DNA from: Ampelocalamus luodianensis
Lineage: Eukaryota; Streptophyta; Magnoliopsida; Poales; Poaceae
Direction of reading: 5' to 3'
Assembly (NCBI GenBank): GCA_036346255.1
Contig: CM070628.1
Location: 1,317,840 to 1,381,839 of the forward strand
DNA: 64,000 bases
The position numbers and the translations under genes were made by a program. The notes beneath the pieces are model-generated. The model did not search any database. It had not been told where the DNA came from and worked only from the letters and a program-made list of their open reading frames with translations. How positions within the stretch are numbered: position 1 is the first letter of the stretch; each line of letters opens with the position of its first letter. Shown here in pieces: positions 35,578-47,343 of the stretch.

Positions 35578-37581
35578 TGTTGGACCAAAAAGCGACTAGA
35601 GGGGGTGTGAATAGGAGCACGATATCTTTTTCTCCCAAAATAGATTCAATACGAATCCCACTCCAATAGCTATGAAAACTATAAAGATCAATCAATCAAG
35701 CACAGCGGAAGACTTGTATTGAATCCACTCAAAACCCCGAAGCAAAAGCAAAAAAACTCAAAACACCAAGTCACGGGTGGTCTGACCTCTCACGGGGGCG
35801 GTCAGACCGGTTGGCCTAGCTGTCGGACCTCTCCCTCGGGCGGTCAGACCTCTAGCTTGATGAACAGTAAAATCAGCCCAAAAAACCAAAACGCAAATTG
35901 AGCTAACTTTTGATTCGTGTGTCCAAACCTCATGAAACTTGACACACACCTTCTCAAGGATGTCAGGAACCTATTCCAAAGCAACGATCGTGAAGATCCT
36001 TGCCAAAGTTCAGACCTTTCTCCATTTGAGTGAAGGTGGTTCAAAAACCGAGTCAAAAACAAAATATGATCTAAAGACTTGCTCGTGGGTGATTGATAAT
36101 CAAGATGACCCTAGATGAGTTCCCACATGTTGCAGCAAGTTAGATCACAACAAGAAACCAACCAAAAACTCACGGATCAAAGAAAAACCCCAAATCACCA
36201 AATAGAAAGAAAGCAAATAGACTCATCTTTGAGAGAACTTTCTTTGGATTGATTTGATATGATTTGGGTTTACAGCCACTCCATCAATGGAGGACAAAGC
36301 TCAATCTATGAGCACGAAATCAAATCAAAACTCTCTAGAACCCTAACCTCCACTAATCCTCTCCCTAAGCAAAACTAGGGTTTCAAACTCAATGAAAGGG
36401 TTAAGGGGGTGCAACCACCTCCCTCCTCTATTTATAGTGGAGACCTAGAGCTTCTAAAAGAGTAAGCCTAACGGGCCCCCGTTAAGGCCCAACACAAACG
36501 GGTCACACACGCACGTATTTTAAAGCGTCATCTCCATCTCCTCTTGACCTAATCCGCTTCTTCATGCACCGTCTTGTGCCACGGGTTGGCAAAAGGTAAC
36601 TAATGCGGTATTTGGTAAGATTACCAAAATACCCCTTCTCGGCCCTTCTTCAAAGACCGAGTCCAATCTTTGCAAAGCAATCGCATGCTCCGCCATGTGT
36701 AGGTTGATCCAACGACTCTCATCATGTCGGCAAGTCTCTCCCATCCGGCTCCCATCGAAACCACCATGGCACTTGCACCGACCCCCGCGCCGCTTGATCC
36801 AACCTGTCGCACCGAACTGCCCGTTCAGTCACCTTTGTCCATCTTGCACCATGCTTGAGTCCAATGACTTCACCCGGCATCGTCGATCGTTCTGAACCTT
36901 AGCTCTCCAAGCCTAGTCTCGATCATCCTCGTCGTTGACCGTTGTTGACCACCAAGCAACCTGCACAACAATAGACAAGCAAATCGAATCCGGGAACAAG
37001 TTCTTCACAACTTGACCCACGTTAGTCAAAACATGCATCATGCAACACATATGCACTGAAACTCATGAACTTGACCTAACAAGCAAACATCGTCGCCCCA
37101 CGGGTCGACGAACAAGTTAAAATCGGTCAGACCACCACCACGGCCGGTCTGACCGCCAACAAGGGACTTAGCCAAAATCCCAACTCTGAAATCCGCAAAC
37201 TCTCTGGAAATTTCAAACGAATAGAACTTTTGCCTGGAGACTCTAAAAATTATGGGACCAAGAGCAGTAGAACCTTCTCTCTTGCCTACACCCTCTATTT
37301 TTGGCCCAGCCTCAAACTCCAAAAGTACTTTCATGGCGGTCGACCGCTCAGCGTGGCGGTCGAGCGACCACTGTGGCGATCGACCGCCGCATACGACCGT
37401 CGGACCGCCCGGCAAGTTCACCCGATAAACCACTTGAGGCACGGCGGTCGGCGCCACCATGGCGGTCGATCGCTCGAGGCTGACAGAACTTGATCTTCTG
37501 GCGTGTTTCCGCAAACCTTCAACGTCATTGCCAATTGTCACATCATCCTAAGATCATGAGCATATCCCCATGATATCCACA
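35578..37581. mobile_element. 2.0-kb solo LTR or short LTR element inside B
   Basis: It starts TGTTGGACCAAAAAGCG and ends GATATCCACA, with the duplication ttctc (35573-35577 and 37582-37586). Inside are repeats of GCGGTCAGACC and GGCGGTCGACCGC, at 35790-35850 and 37335-37460. No gag-pol and no internal second LTR were found, so a solo LTR is the simplest reading. Confidence 0.75.
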
Positions 37582-37586
37582 TTCTC

Positions 37587-38446
37587 CAACACCAATGCCA
37601 CCACAGCCACACACTCCTCTCCACGCCACTGCTATCCCCTTTTCCCCAAGAGAACAACCCCTCTGCCATTTTTTTTCCTCCAGCAGCACAACACCTCCAT
37701 TTCTTCCCTCCCTGAGCTCATCTCCTCTTTTCTCCTCCCAATCTCAACCAAGAATCAAGAATCCATTCATGCATGTCCCACCATTGCAACCCTCATCACC
37801 CAAGCTTCTCATTCACCCAAGAATTTTAGCATGCGGCCATTTCTTTTTCTCCCTTCGATCACCATCTTTCATCCTCATTGTTTTTCTTCCCAAAACAGAA
37901 AAACGGAAACTTCATCCACCTTCCCTCTTTCCAATCCCAATCAAAAACTCAAAATCAAGCCTTGCATGTTATACCGTTGAGTTCATCATCGCATAAGCAA
38001 CCCATTTTAGTGTTTAGATTTCGCATGCAAGTTCATTTGAGTGTTTATCTAGAAGAGAGGAGGAGGTAGTGAGCTAGTGGCTCTTGTGGCCATGGCTTGC
38101 TAGCGGCAGCAAAGCAAGCATCCAACGGCTTGACGGCAAGGAGGTGACCGAGGGCGCGACGGCGACGCGGCCTGTGGTCGAACGGCGGCTTGGACGCGGA
38201 GGCGACAGCGACAACCGAGGGGATGATGTCGAGGCACCATGGACGGCGTCTTGAGCACGGCGAGGCGGAGCACAAGGCCGAGGCACTGCATGCATGCAGA
38301 AGCGGCAGCGGTAGTGGCTCGTCGGTGGTGGCCGAACGACAACGACGATGGCGAAGGATGGCCGAGCCTGGGGCGGCCGAGGCTAGGAGGCATGCGAAGT
38401 GGAGCTACTACGCAAAGATGGCGGCGTGGAGGAGCCGGCCGATAGC
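37587..38446 (+). other. B LTR segment, CT-rich then GC-rich
   Basis: Several overlapping frames on both strands are shadows of CT-rich composition. No homology recognised. Confidence 0.4.
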
Positions 38447-38451
38447 ACGGC

Positions 38452-41400
38452 TGTGAGGACCCCAGTTTATTTGGCTTGTAATGTAACCAACCACCGGTCC
38501 TAGCATCACAAATCAAATAAACCGAGCCTCGAGATATGTATACTTCGAGCGGTATACACACTTCCCACAAAAGTATGCATCAACTCCATTCCAAACATAT
38601 AGTCCAACGGCAACTACCAACGGAAGATAAACAAATAGCGTAAATTATTACGGACCGGGCCGTAGGCCAAAAGATACACAAATAACGAAGATAGACAGCG
38701 GAAGCAAAGTGCCATAAGATGGCTATAAACAAAGCCAATCGCGTGCCTTCACCCACAAGGCATCGGCCAGGACCGCCAAGCCTAGTCGTCGCACACGGCG
38801 GCGGCGAGAACTCACAGAAGTGAGGCCCTTGGGGCTCACCTTCTTCCTCTGCAACAAAAACATTAAGCAAAGCACCTGAGTACAAAGATTGTCTTTGTAC
38901 CCGCAAGACTGACGTGTGAACTAGCAGACCTGTTCATATGCTACATGTAGGCTTATTTGGTGGAGGCCATACGTTTCATTTGCATAAAGCCAACTTTATT
39001 TGCAATAATATAATACAATTTAAAGGCAAGTTTGCAATTCATTTTTAATGTTGAAATCTGAAAAGTAATAATAACAAAAGAGTAAAGAAAAACAACCTAG
39101 AAGTGACTATCCCAATAGTCACCACAACATACACGAATCCAGTTCGTACCACAAATCAAGTTTTAGTTAAAGGTTGTAGTCTAACTCTTGAAAAGCTTAC
39201 CCAAGCGTGTCCATCACCTAGGGCGAGGCTATTCGAATAGTTTTTAACCTGCAGGTGTACCACTGCACCCACACTTGAGACCGCCTTTAAGCCAAAGCAC
39301 ACTACAGAAGGTATGCTCAGCCTGACTAAGTCCTACGAGACTTTTTCCAATATTGTGTATTAACTACAAGCGCTCGTATGGATAGAAATCCATACGCTTA
39401 CATGGTAAAGCCGAAAAGACAACTACCCACTCGGGGTAAAGCTTTTGGACAACTACCATGCTCCCAACACCATCCCTCCTGCGACCTCCTGCGACCGGAG
39501 CCAATACACGCCAAAGTACTAGGTCAAGAGAGGTCCCATATACTCTAGTGTGGTTATGCTTGCGAAATGCTGGATAAAAATTCACTCACAAGATGTTAGG
39601 TCCTTAATTGACCGGGCACCATTCGATCACACCCAAGAATCACACCATCTTACCATTGTGCGCGTCTAAATCATTTTATTTTGTTTTCATTTTGAGATTT
39701 GTAAATAACAAGGCATAAGAACAATAATAATTTCATGTGATCAAGATTATCGACTAAGTCGATAATCGCCCAATCTAGGAAGCTAGGCATGGCTAAGCAT
39801 CCGAACACGTAAACTACTAAGTGATAAGAGTTCATCCAACGAACTCTAATCACGACAAATAACCTAGGCTCGGGTAGTAGATATCAATATTTCACCTACA
39901 GGATATGCATTCTGGTTTAACTAATCAATTTAACACAAATTAAGCAATGCATACATACAATTTGAAACAAAATAATAGATTTTAAAATCTGGGATTAACA
40001 TGATCAAGCGCTTGCACATTGCTTTGTTGCTCGAGAATGCTCAACTTTGCTGGAGGATCGCTCTCGGGGTTACCGCAAATGTCGAAGCCTAACGATTGAA
40101 CAAATAACGAATAAGAGCGAATAACACCGACAAAACTCAAATATACACAACATCAAAACATTCCAAGCTTTACACAGCAGCCTAAACATGTTCTAACACA
40201 TTTTTAGAGACAGGAAATAATTATTTGAAGTGGTGATGAATTTTCTAGCAATTTCCTAAGCTAGCATACACATTAAAACACTAGTTAAATACTTAGCAAA
40301 ATTTTAATAATGAAACATACCCAAAACCTAATCTAATAGTTAGCACACTAAAAATGAGAATATACAAAATTGGAATTCTTGGATTTGGACAAACATTGAG
40401 ATAGATATGAATTTCCTAATTTGGAATATACATAAACACCATTTAATCAACTACCGGATTTTTGATACAGAGACAAATCTGAAACCATTTTTAGTAAATA
40501 GTACACTTAAAATGAAAATTAACAGAACTGGTTTCATACAATTTGGAGAAAAATTGAATTAGTTATGCATTTTCTAAGTTTAAGAGAATTATGATGCATC
40601 AATCCATTTGAAATATTAAAACATTTAAACCTTTTCCTCTGTGCAACCAGCTAGCCCCATCCAGCGTGGCGGGACCGCGAAAGCGGCGACCAGTCAAACT
40701 TGACCCACCCGGCGCCAGCGGCGGCGTCGGCGTATTCTAAGAATCGTCTTCGACTTAACAAAATGCAATCCTAACAATTACGCACAGAGAAATACATTTC
40801 GACGAGAAAACGTATCCTCAAGGTTACACAACCACTCACCGATAGCATGGGCCCACATGGCGACTCGAGCAAAAGCATAACGGTGGATTAAAATTATAAA
40901 CGCGATTAACTGAGAGGGCCCACATGGCGGTGTCTGACTAAATAGCGATTAAGAACTAAAGGAGGTTAGGCTAACGTTGTCGCGCTCACCGGCGACCACG
41001 GACGGCGGTGCGGCGCGCAATGGCGATCTAGCTAACCGAGGTCTCGGGGCAAAGGGTATACCTACAGGTTCGCTAGGACCTTGCGAACTTCGATAGCGAC
41101 GGCGCGGACCACGAGGATGCGGCGGCGAGTGGCGGCGAGCGAGGCGGAGAAGAAGATGCGGCTCCCACGGCGAGGGCGCCACTGAGCTTCTAGAAGACTC
41201 GGAAAGTGCGCCTCGGCTCGCCTTGATCCCGGGAGGCGAAAGCATAAGGCGATGGCGACGAAGGAGGTCGAGGCGGCCGGAATCGCGCGCGGCGAATCAC
41301 CGAGCTTGGGAAAATCGGTCGCACGCGCGCAACGATGCACCAAAGATGAAAATGAAGCCACCGTTAGACTCGGTGGATCGAGGCGATCCTAAAGGATCGA

Positions 41401-42580
41401 GCGTTGAGGTAAGAGACTCACTGGAGCACAAAGCGAGCTCGCGGGGCGCAGCAACCGGAGTTGGAGGCGAAGAAGTGGCTCGGGCGATTCACTTTGGGTG
41501 CCACGAGCTCGGGATGGGAAAAATGGATGCGGCGAGGAACAAGGAAGGCGGCGAGAGGTTGCGGGAGCACAAGCGGCAACGAGGTGGTGGCGCTGTCCTC
41601 TCCTTCTTCTCGGCGGCGAAGTGGGCGGAGAGAACAACGAGCGGGAAAGCGAGATGTGAGTGATCGCGGTGAGGTAATGAAGTGCGGTGACACCGGAGAA
41701 GGACACGCGTCCACGGCGTGGCGGCGGCGAGCGTGCGTGGCATCATGGTGACCCGGCGAACTCGCGCGAGCTGCGGAGAAGAGCGAGGGCGATCTCGACA
41801 AGGAGGGCCCACATGTCGGCGGCGGTGTCGGCGGTGCGAGTCGGACCAAGTGTGGCTCACGATTTGGTGCGACTCGATCAAGAAGATGTCGGCCGTTGGA
41901 TCTAGGATGGACGGCCGAGATCAATGTATGCGTTCGGATAGGTCGACGAGACAAGCAATGAGGACCGTGCGATCTTCATCGGACGGTGATAGCCATCGGG
42001 CTCGCGCGGTGCAGCTAGAGCGGTCGCGGCCGAGTCAAGTGGCGCGGTCGGACTCGAGCTCGAGTTGGGTTCGAGCAGATAAGCGATGATTTGATTTGAT
42101 TTCAAAAGGCTGAGCGGGTTTGGGAATTTTAGAGATAGCTCCGAGCTCCAAAAATTCTGACATTTTATGGGAGCTTGCTAGGACAGAGGACAACCTTGTG
42201 TAATTTTTCCAGAAATTTTCATGCACTGGATTTCTCCCAATAAAATTCACAAACTGCTGTCAGAGGTTTGACCAGATTTCTAAACTGGTTTGACTCTGCC
42301 ATTTGAAATAGCAACCAAAATTTAAAAATTGTGAAATTTTTCAGAGAGGTAGCTAGGATGGTCAAGATGATAGGAAAATTATTTGCAGAGGATGATCACA
42401 AGTTTGAAGGCTAGGAATTTGCTGACAACAATTTCCAATCACAAGAATTAAATTCTAAAAATTGGAAATTGCTAGGGAAAATTTGGAAAACTTCCAAATG
42501 ATTTGACGAGACAGCAAAAGTTTTTATTTCTCTTCAAAATTTTACATTTGAAATACAAACCCTAAGTTAGGGCTGTTACA
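38452..42580 (-). repeat. 3' LTR (element orientation) of element T
   Basis: 4129 bp partner of 47344-51491. It contains the palindrome-bearing module at 39227-39260 and a GTATGGATAGAAATCCATAC hairpin near 39376. Confidence 0.92.
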
Positions 42581-42597
42581 AATCTCCCCCCTTACAG
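42581..42597 (-). other. Polypurine tract of element T
   Basis: The minus strand reads CTGTAAGGGGGGAGATT directly before the LTR that begins TGTAACAGCCC. This is the plus-strand DNA primer site. Confidence 0.85.
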
Positions 42598-42599
42598 GA

Positions 42600-42996
42600 A
42601 TCTCGCCCCGAGATTACGATCACTGAGGAAAAGAAAGGCGGGTAGTGCGCGGAGGCGATCTTCCGCTCCCGGTGGCTTCGTCCTCGGAGTGATTCGACCA
42701 CCGAACTTTAAGAAACTTGATCACACGGTTCCTTGTTCTTCGTTCGGCTTCTTCGAGGATGCGAGCGGGCGCTCACGATAAGACGAGATCTTCTTATGCG
42801 TCGATATTTTCCAATGGTGTTTCCTCAAGCTGGAACACGGAGGCACTTCTTCAATTGCGATACATGGAAAACATCATGCACTCCTTCGAGTGTAGGCGGC
42901 AATTCTAACTTGTATGCAACGGCTCCCACTTTCTTGATGATGCGTCACGGCCCGACATATCGAGCGGTTGCCCTTGACATCAAGCGGCGATGTCCT
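42600..42996 (-). pseudogene. Integrase tail and chromodomain of element T
   Basis: Across shifting frames the minus strand gives YKLELPPTLEGVHDVFHVSQ and LKKCLRV, then IKFLKVRWSNHSEDEAT and LRAHYPP. This is a chromodomain of the type chromoviruses use to direct integration into heterochromatin. It lies directly before the polypurine tract, as in element A. Confidence 0.75.
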
Positions 42997-43960
42997 TCAG
43001 AGGTGAGACTTTGAGATACACAAAGTCATTGGTGGAAACTCACTCACGGCGTCGCCGATCTGCATAGCTCTTACGCACGGGTGAGCTATGCGCAAGTGCT
43101 CACGAATCAAGCGCACTTGACTTTTGGCCTCATTGATGGAATCGGGCCAAAGAAGCTCTCTCCCGATGTCGACCGGTTCAATGGGGTCTGCATCGCCTCC
43201 CATACAAGGCCTCAAGCGGTGCCATCCGAGACTAGCTTGGAAGTCGTTGTTGTAGGAGAACTTCGACAAGCGGTAGACACTTCTCCCAATTCTTCCCATA
43301 GGAAAGAATACAAGCACGAGCATATCTTCAAGAACTTGATTGACTCGCTCCGTCGACCATCTGTCTCGAGGATGATAGGTGGTAAAGAAAGCGGGTCCCC
43401 ATGGCCTCTGAAAGCGTGCCATAGTCGAGAAGTGAAAAGAGAGCCACGATCGACACAATCGTTCGTGGCACACCATGCAAGCTCACAATGCGGAGATATA
43501 GAGATCGCGATCGATCGACACCGAGTGGTAATCTTGGCGGGTGTGCTACCTTCGTCAATCGATCGATAACAACCGGATAGCATCCTTCCACTGAAGAAAT
43601 GCAGGCGGACGGTGATAAAATCCATGCCTCTGTAATCCCATTTCCACTCCGGTATAGGTAAGGGTGAAGAAGACTGCTGGGCGATGCTCGGCCTTGACAC
43701 GACGACAAGCGTCGCATCGGCAACGAATCGGCAATCTCGCGCTTCATGCGAGTCCACCGAATCTCGGCGCAGATCTTGATACATCTTGGTGGCCCGGGAT
43801 GAATAGACAAGGGGAATCATGGGCCTCATGGAGAATCAAGTCCCGCAACTCGGGTCCTTTGGGACCACGAGGCATTGCCCAAACCACACAACACCATGCT
43901 CATCTTCCGTGAAGCACTTGGCGATCCATTCACGATGTTACGCTTGATTTTACCCACACC
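42997..43960 (-). pseudogene. Integrase of element T
   Basis: Fragments include RATKMYQDLRR (zinc-finger end), AWCATNDCVDRGSLFTSRLW (the catalytic-core DRGS-FTS motif), LPHRYH-like linker and LEDMLVLVFFPMG, VYRLSKFSYNNDFQASLG. Frames alternate several times. The DDE residues are only partly visible because of the breaks. Confidence 0.75.
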
Positions 43961-44499
43961 ATCATCTAATTCTTTGTCGCCTTGATTTGATCCACCAAGG
44001 TCGGTTGCACAACCGAGTGCGCAAGGGAACCGTGCTCAACAAACCCAAGTTGAGACATTTGAAACTCGCAAGAAGTGCGAGTTCTTTGCTCTTGGATCAT
44101 CAAAGTATTGCAATACACTTTTGGCTAAGTGCATCGGCAACCACATTGGCCTTGCCGGATGATATTGAATACCCATGTCATAATCTTTGATCAATTCTAG
44201 CCATCTCCTCTGCCGAGGTTCGGATCATTGGGTGAACAAGTATTTCAAGCTCTTGTGATCGGAATAGACCTCACGATTCTGCATCGATCGATAATGCCGC
44301 CAAATCTTGAGTGCATGAACCACAGACAAGCTCTAAATCATGGGTGGGATAATTGAGCTCGTGAGGTCTCAAGCGCCTAGATGCATAAGCAAGCGCCTTG
44401 CCTTCTGCATAAGAACACAGTAGAGTCCTGGCGAGAGGCATCGCAATAAATATCGAAACTCTTGTGGATATCAGGGAGAGTAAGGACTGGGGCTGAAGT

Positions 44500-45299
44500 T
44501 AATCGCTGTTTGAGCTCCTGAAAGCTCTCATCACAAGCAGAGGATCACATAAATTTCTTGTCCTTCTTGAGCAATTCGGTCATCGGCTGCGATTTTGGAG
44601 AAGTTCTCGATAAAGCGGCGGTAGTAGCCCGCTAAACCGAAAACTCCGTACATCTGTGGATCGACTTGGTGACCCCAAGATAGAACGTCGTGACCTTCTT
44701 TGGGATCCACATACGCCTTTGGTGAAAGAACATGGCCCAAGAATGCCACTTCCTTCAACGGAACTCACATTTCTTGAACCGCATATAGTGGTGCTCCGCA
44801 ATTTGCCCAAAACAATCTTGGATGCTCGGCATGCTCGCTTGATCTTGGAATAGATAAGAATATCGTCAATGAACACCACCACGAACTTATCCAAATATTC
44901 CATGAATACGAGTTCATGAGGTTCATGAAATATCTTTGGAGCATTAGTTAAGCGAAAGACATGACGGTATACTCGTAAAGAGCCGTAACGAGTAGTGAAA
45001 GCCGTCTTGAATATCTTCATACGATCCGGACTTGATGATATCCCAATCTCGAGTCAATCTTGGAGAACACACGAGCTCCGGACAAGCCGGTCGAAAAGAT
45101 CATCAATGCGGGGCAAAGGATATTTGTTCTTCACCGTCACTTCATTGAGCGGACGGTAATCAACACACATGCGCAAAGTCTTGTCCTTCTTCTTCACAAA
45201 GATCAGGACAATCCCAAGGAGATGGCTGGGACGGATGAAACCCTTTGCTTGGAGCTCACCAAGCCGCTTCTTCAATTCTTCTAGCTCATTGGGAGGCAT
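44500..45299 (-). pseudogene. Reverse transcriptase of element T
   Basis: It reads PPNELEELKKRLGELQAKGF, IRPS..., MCVDYRPLNEVTVKNKYPLP and RIDDLFDRL. After a frame change it gives FKTAFTTRYGSLRVYRHVF and FVVVFIDDILIYSK with the catalytic FIDD near 44870, then EVAFLGHVLSPKAYVDP. RNase H is recognisable only in short pieces below 44500. Frames break at about 45050 and 44760. Confidence 0.85.
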
Positions 45300-45829
45300 C
45301 CGTCTGGCGCCGCCGAGATAGGGCGATGCCGGGCAAAGAACTTCGATGACAAACTCGGATCTCGAACAGGAGACATCCCGGGTAAATCATCGGAAAAACA
45401 TCCTCAAAATCACAAGCGGTGGGAACCTCACGAATCTTCAAGGCGGCTTTGCTACAAGTGCACAAAGGTGTGACCCTTGCATTGCGGGGAAAAGCCAACC
45501 TGTCGCCATAAAGGTTGGTGAGAAAACCATCTTCTTGGCACAATCGATCGTCCCAAGTGTTGGGACAACCAATCCATGCCAAGAATTACATCCAGGCTCA
45601 TTGAGTTGAGCAGGATGAGATTCGCCAAGAATCCACTCCTTTGACCGATAGGAACATTCGGCGTTCTAAACGACTCTCATCTCAGACCCGGAGAGCGAAT
45701 GAGCAAAGGAACCCTCAAAGGAACACGGTGAAGACCACTAGCGGCGACAAATGATCTTGAAATAAAAGAATGCGATGCTCTGAATCAAATAATACCGCAG
45801 CGGGACGAGAGTTGACAAGAAGTGTACCC
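45300..45829 (-). pseudogene. Aspartic protease region of element T
   Basis: The minus strand reads VVMGTLLVNSRPAAVLFDS and then loses frame exactly where the catalytic D-S/T-G-A is expected (about 45780). The DNA after GATTCA is short by one base in a CAGG context. A later frame gives substrate-cleft-like sequence up to the RT start. Retroviral-type protease would process Gag-Pol. Confidence 0.7.
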
Positions 45830-46902
45830 ATCACGACATCCGCGCCCCGGGCCTCCTCGGTGAAAGATGGTTGACTCGACCATTGCTCGCACTCGGGCCT
45901 TCGGATGATCTTTTGGTCGGTGGGTGACCACTCCCTGCCGCGTCCTCCATTAGGGCGAGGGTTCGCAACATTACGAGGCAAGCATTGGCGTAGTGGCCCT
46001 TGTTGTGGCAGCGAAAACAAGTAACCTCGGCGCCGGATTGCGGAGGCGCTCTGTCTTGGATCGCGGCGCACGTGGTCGAACACGACTGCGGTGGGCGAGA
46101 GTGGTCTTGATGGCCTCGGTCTTTGGTGGAGCAAAAGCGGGCCTCTGGTCTTTGCCTGACCGAGGACGAGCGAGGTGGCGTGAGTAGGCGATGTGCCTCC
46201 CATTTGCGCTTGCGAGACTCGCCCAGCGCCTTTGCCTTATGCTCTGCAACAATGGCCTTATCTACTAAGGCCTGAAAGTCAGAGAAGTCTACAATAGATA
46301 GCTTGTCCTGCAGCTCCTCGGACAAGCCATCCATAAACTTCTCCCGCTTAGCCTCATCTCGAGGCCACCTCCCGAGCATAACGAGCCAAATGATTGAACA
46401 CGCATGGTACTCGTCACGGACTTGCGCCCTTGCTTGAGCGCGAGGAATTCTTTCTTTTCGACTTCATCGGCCATCGGGGATGTGGGCCCGACGAAAGGTG
46501 ACTCGAACTCCTCCCACGCGACCACATGGCTGCGGTGCATGGCGAGATAGTTCTCCCACCATGAGAGTTTGCGCCCTCAAGCTGGTGGGGACGCGAAGAG
46601 TGCCTTATCCTGCGTGCGGCGAGCTATATTGAGCTTTCGCTCAACCATGCGCTGACCAATCATCCGCATCGAGAGGGTCCTCGTGAGCGGAGAAAGTCGG
46701 CGTGCGCTGACGGAGAAACTTCGGCAAGTCCCCGCGAGTGCGGTGGCCGCCACCACCGGCAGAGTGGAGGTATTCCTAGCAATAACCTCCAAAATGCGCG
46801 TCGGTCCATGCGGTTTCGCTCGATCGGCGAGAACCTCACCATGGTCGGAGGAGGAAGCTCCTCACCATGACCACTCTTTGGCGCCACGCGTCCTCCGGCC
46901 AT
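45830..46902 (-). pseudogene. gag of element T (frames interrupted)
   Basis: It starts near 46902 with MAGGRVAPKSGHGEELPPP. Further on it has capsid-like sequence (EFLALKQGRKSVTSTM; FMDGLSEELQDKLSIVDF) and a CCHC zinc knuckle CFRCHNKGHYANAC near 46010. At least three frame changes are needed to read it through, most at C/G runs. The product would be the nucleocapsid-forming Gag. If the frame breaks are sequencing errors, it may be intact in the plant. Confidence 0.8.
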
Positions 46903-47324
46903 CTGTTTTGCTAAGATAGGTTAGTGCCAAACTTAGAGCAAGAAATCGATAAATCACCAAAGCAGTTCAAAAGCAAAGACGAACTAAACACAAAACTTCA
47001 AGTCACAAGGCCAACTGACAAAATTTAGAGACTTAGCAGACTTACAACACATTTTACCCTTATGTTCCCACAAGTTTTAGTTAGACTAATCCCTCATGGT
47101 TCTCCCAAAACTAATCCCACCGGATAAGTAACTATCTTTTGAAAGGAAAGAGAGAAACCAAGTTTCAAAACTCAAATTAGAGTAAGGTGAGAGTAGAAAG
47201 CTAAGATAGGTAAGGAGTAAAATCTGAGAATTTGCCTAGGTTTTCATAAACCTTTCTTACACATTGAAAATAAGTCTTTCCAAAATATCCTAAGGACGAC
47301 TATGCTTGGGTTACTACGGTCAGA

Positions 47325-47339
47325 ATGGCTCTGATACCA
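47325..47339 (-). other. tRNA-Met primer-binding site of element T
   Basis: The minus strand reads TGGTATCAGAGCCAT four bases inside the LTR, a perfect plant initiator tRNA-Met primer match. Confidence 0.92.
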
Positions 47340-47343
47340 ACTT

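Noticed and set aside
37038..37541. 167-codon minus-strand frame
   Set aside because: It is inside the 2-kb solo LTR and depends on repeated GGCGGTCGACCGC words. No protein family fits.
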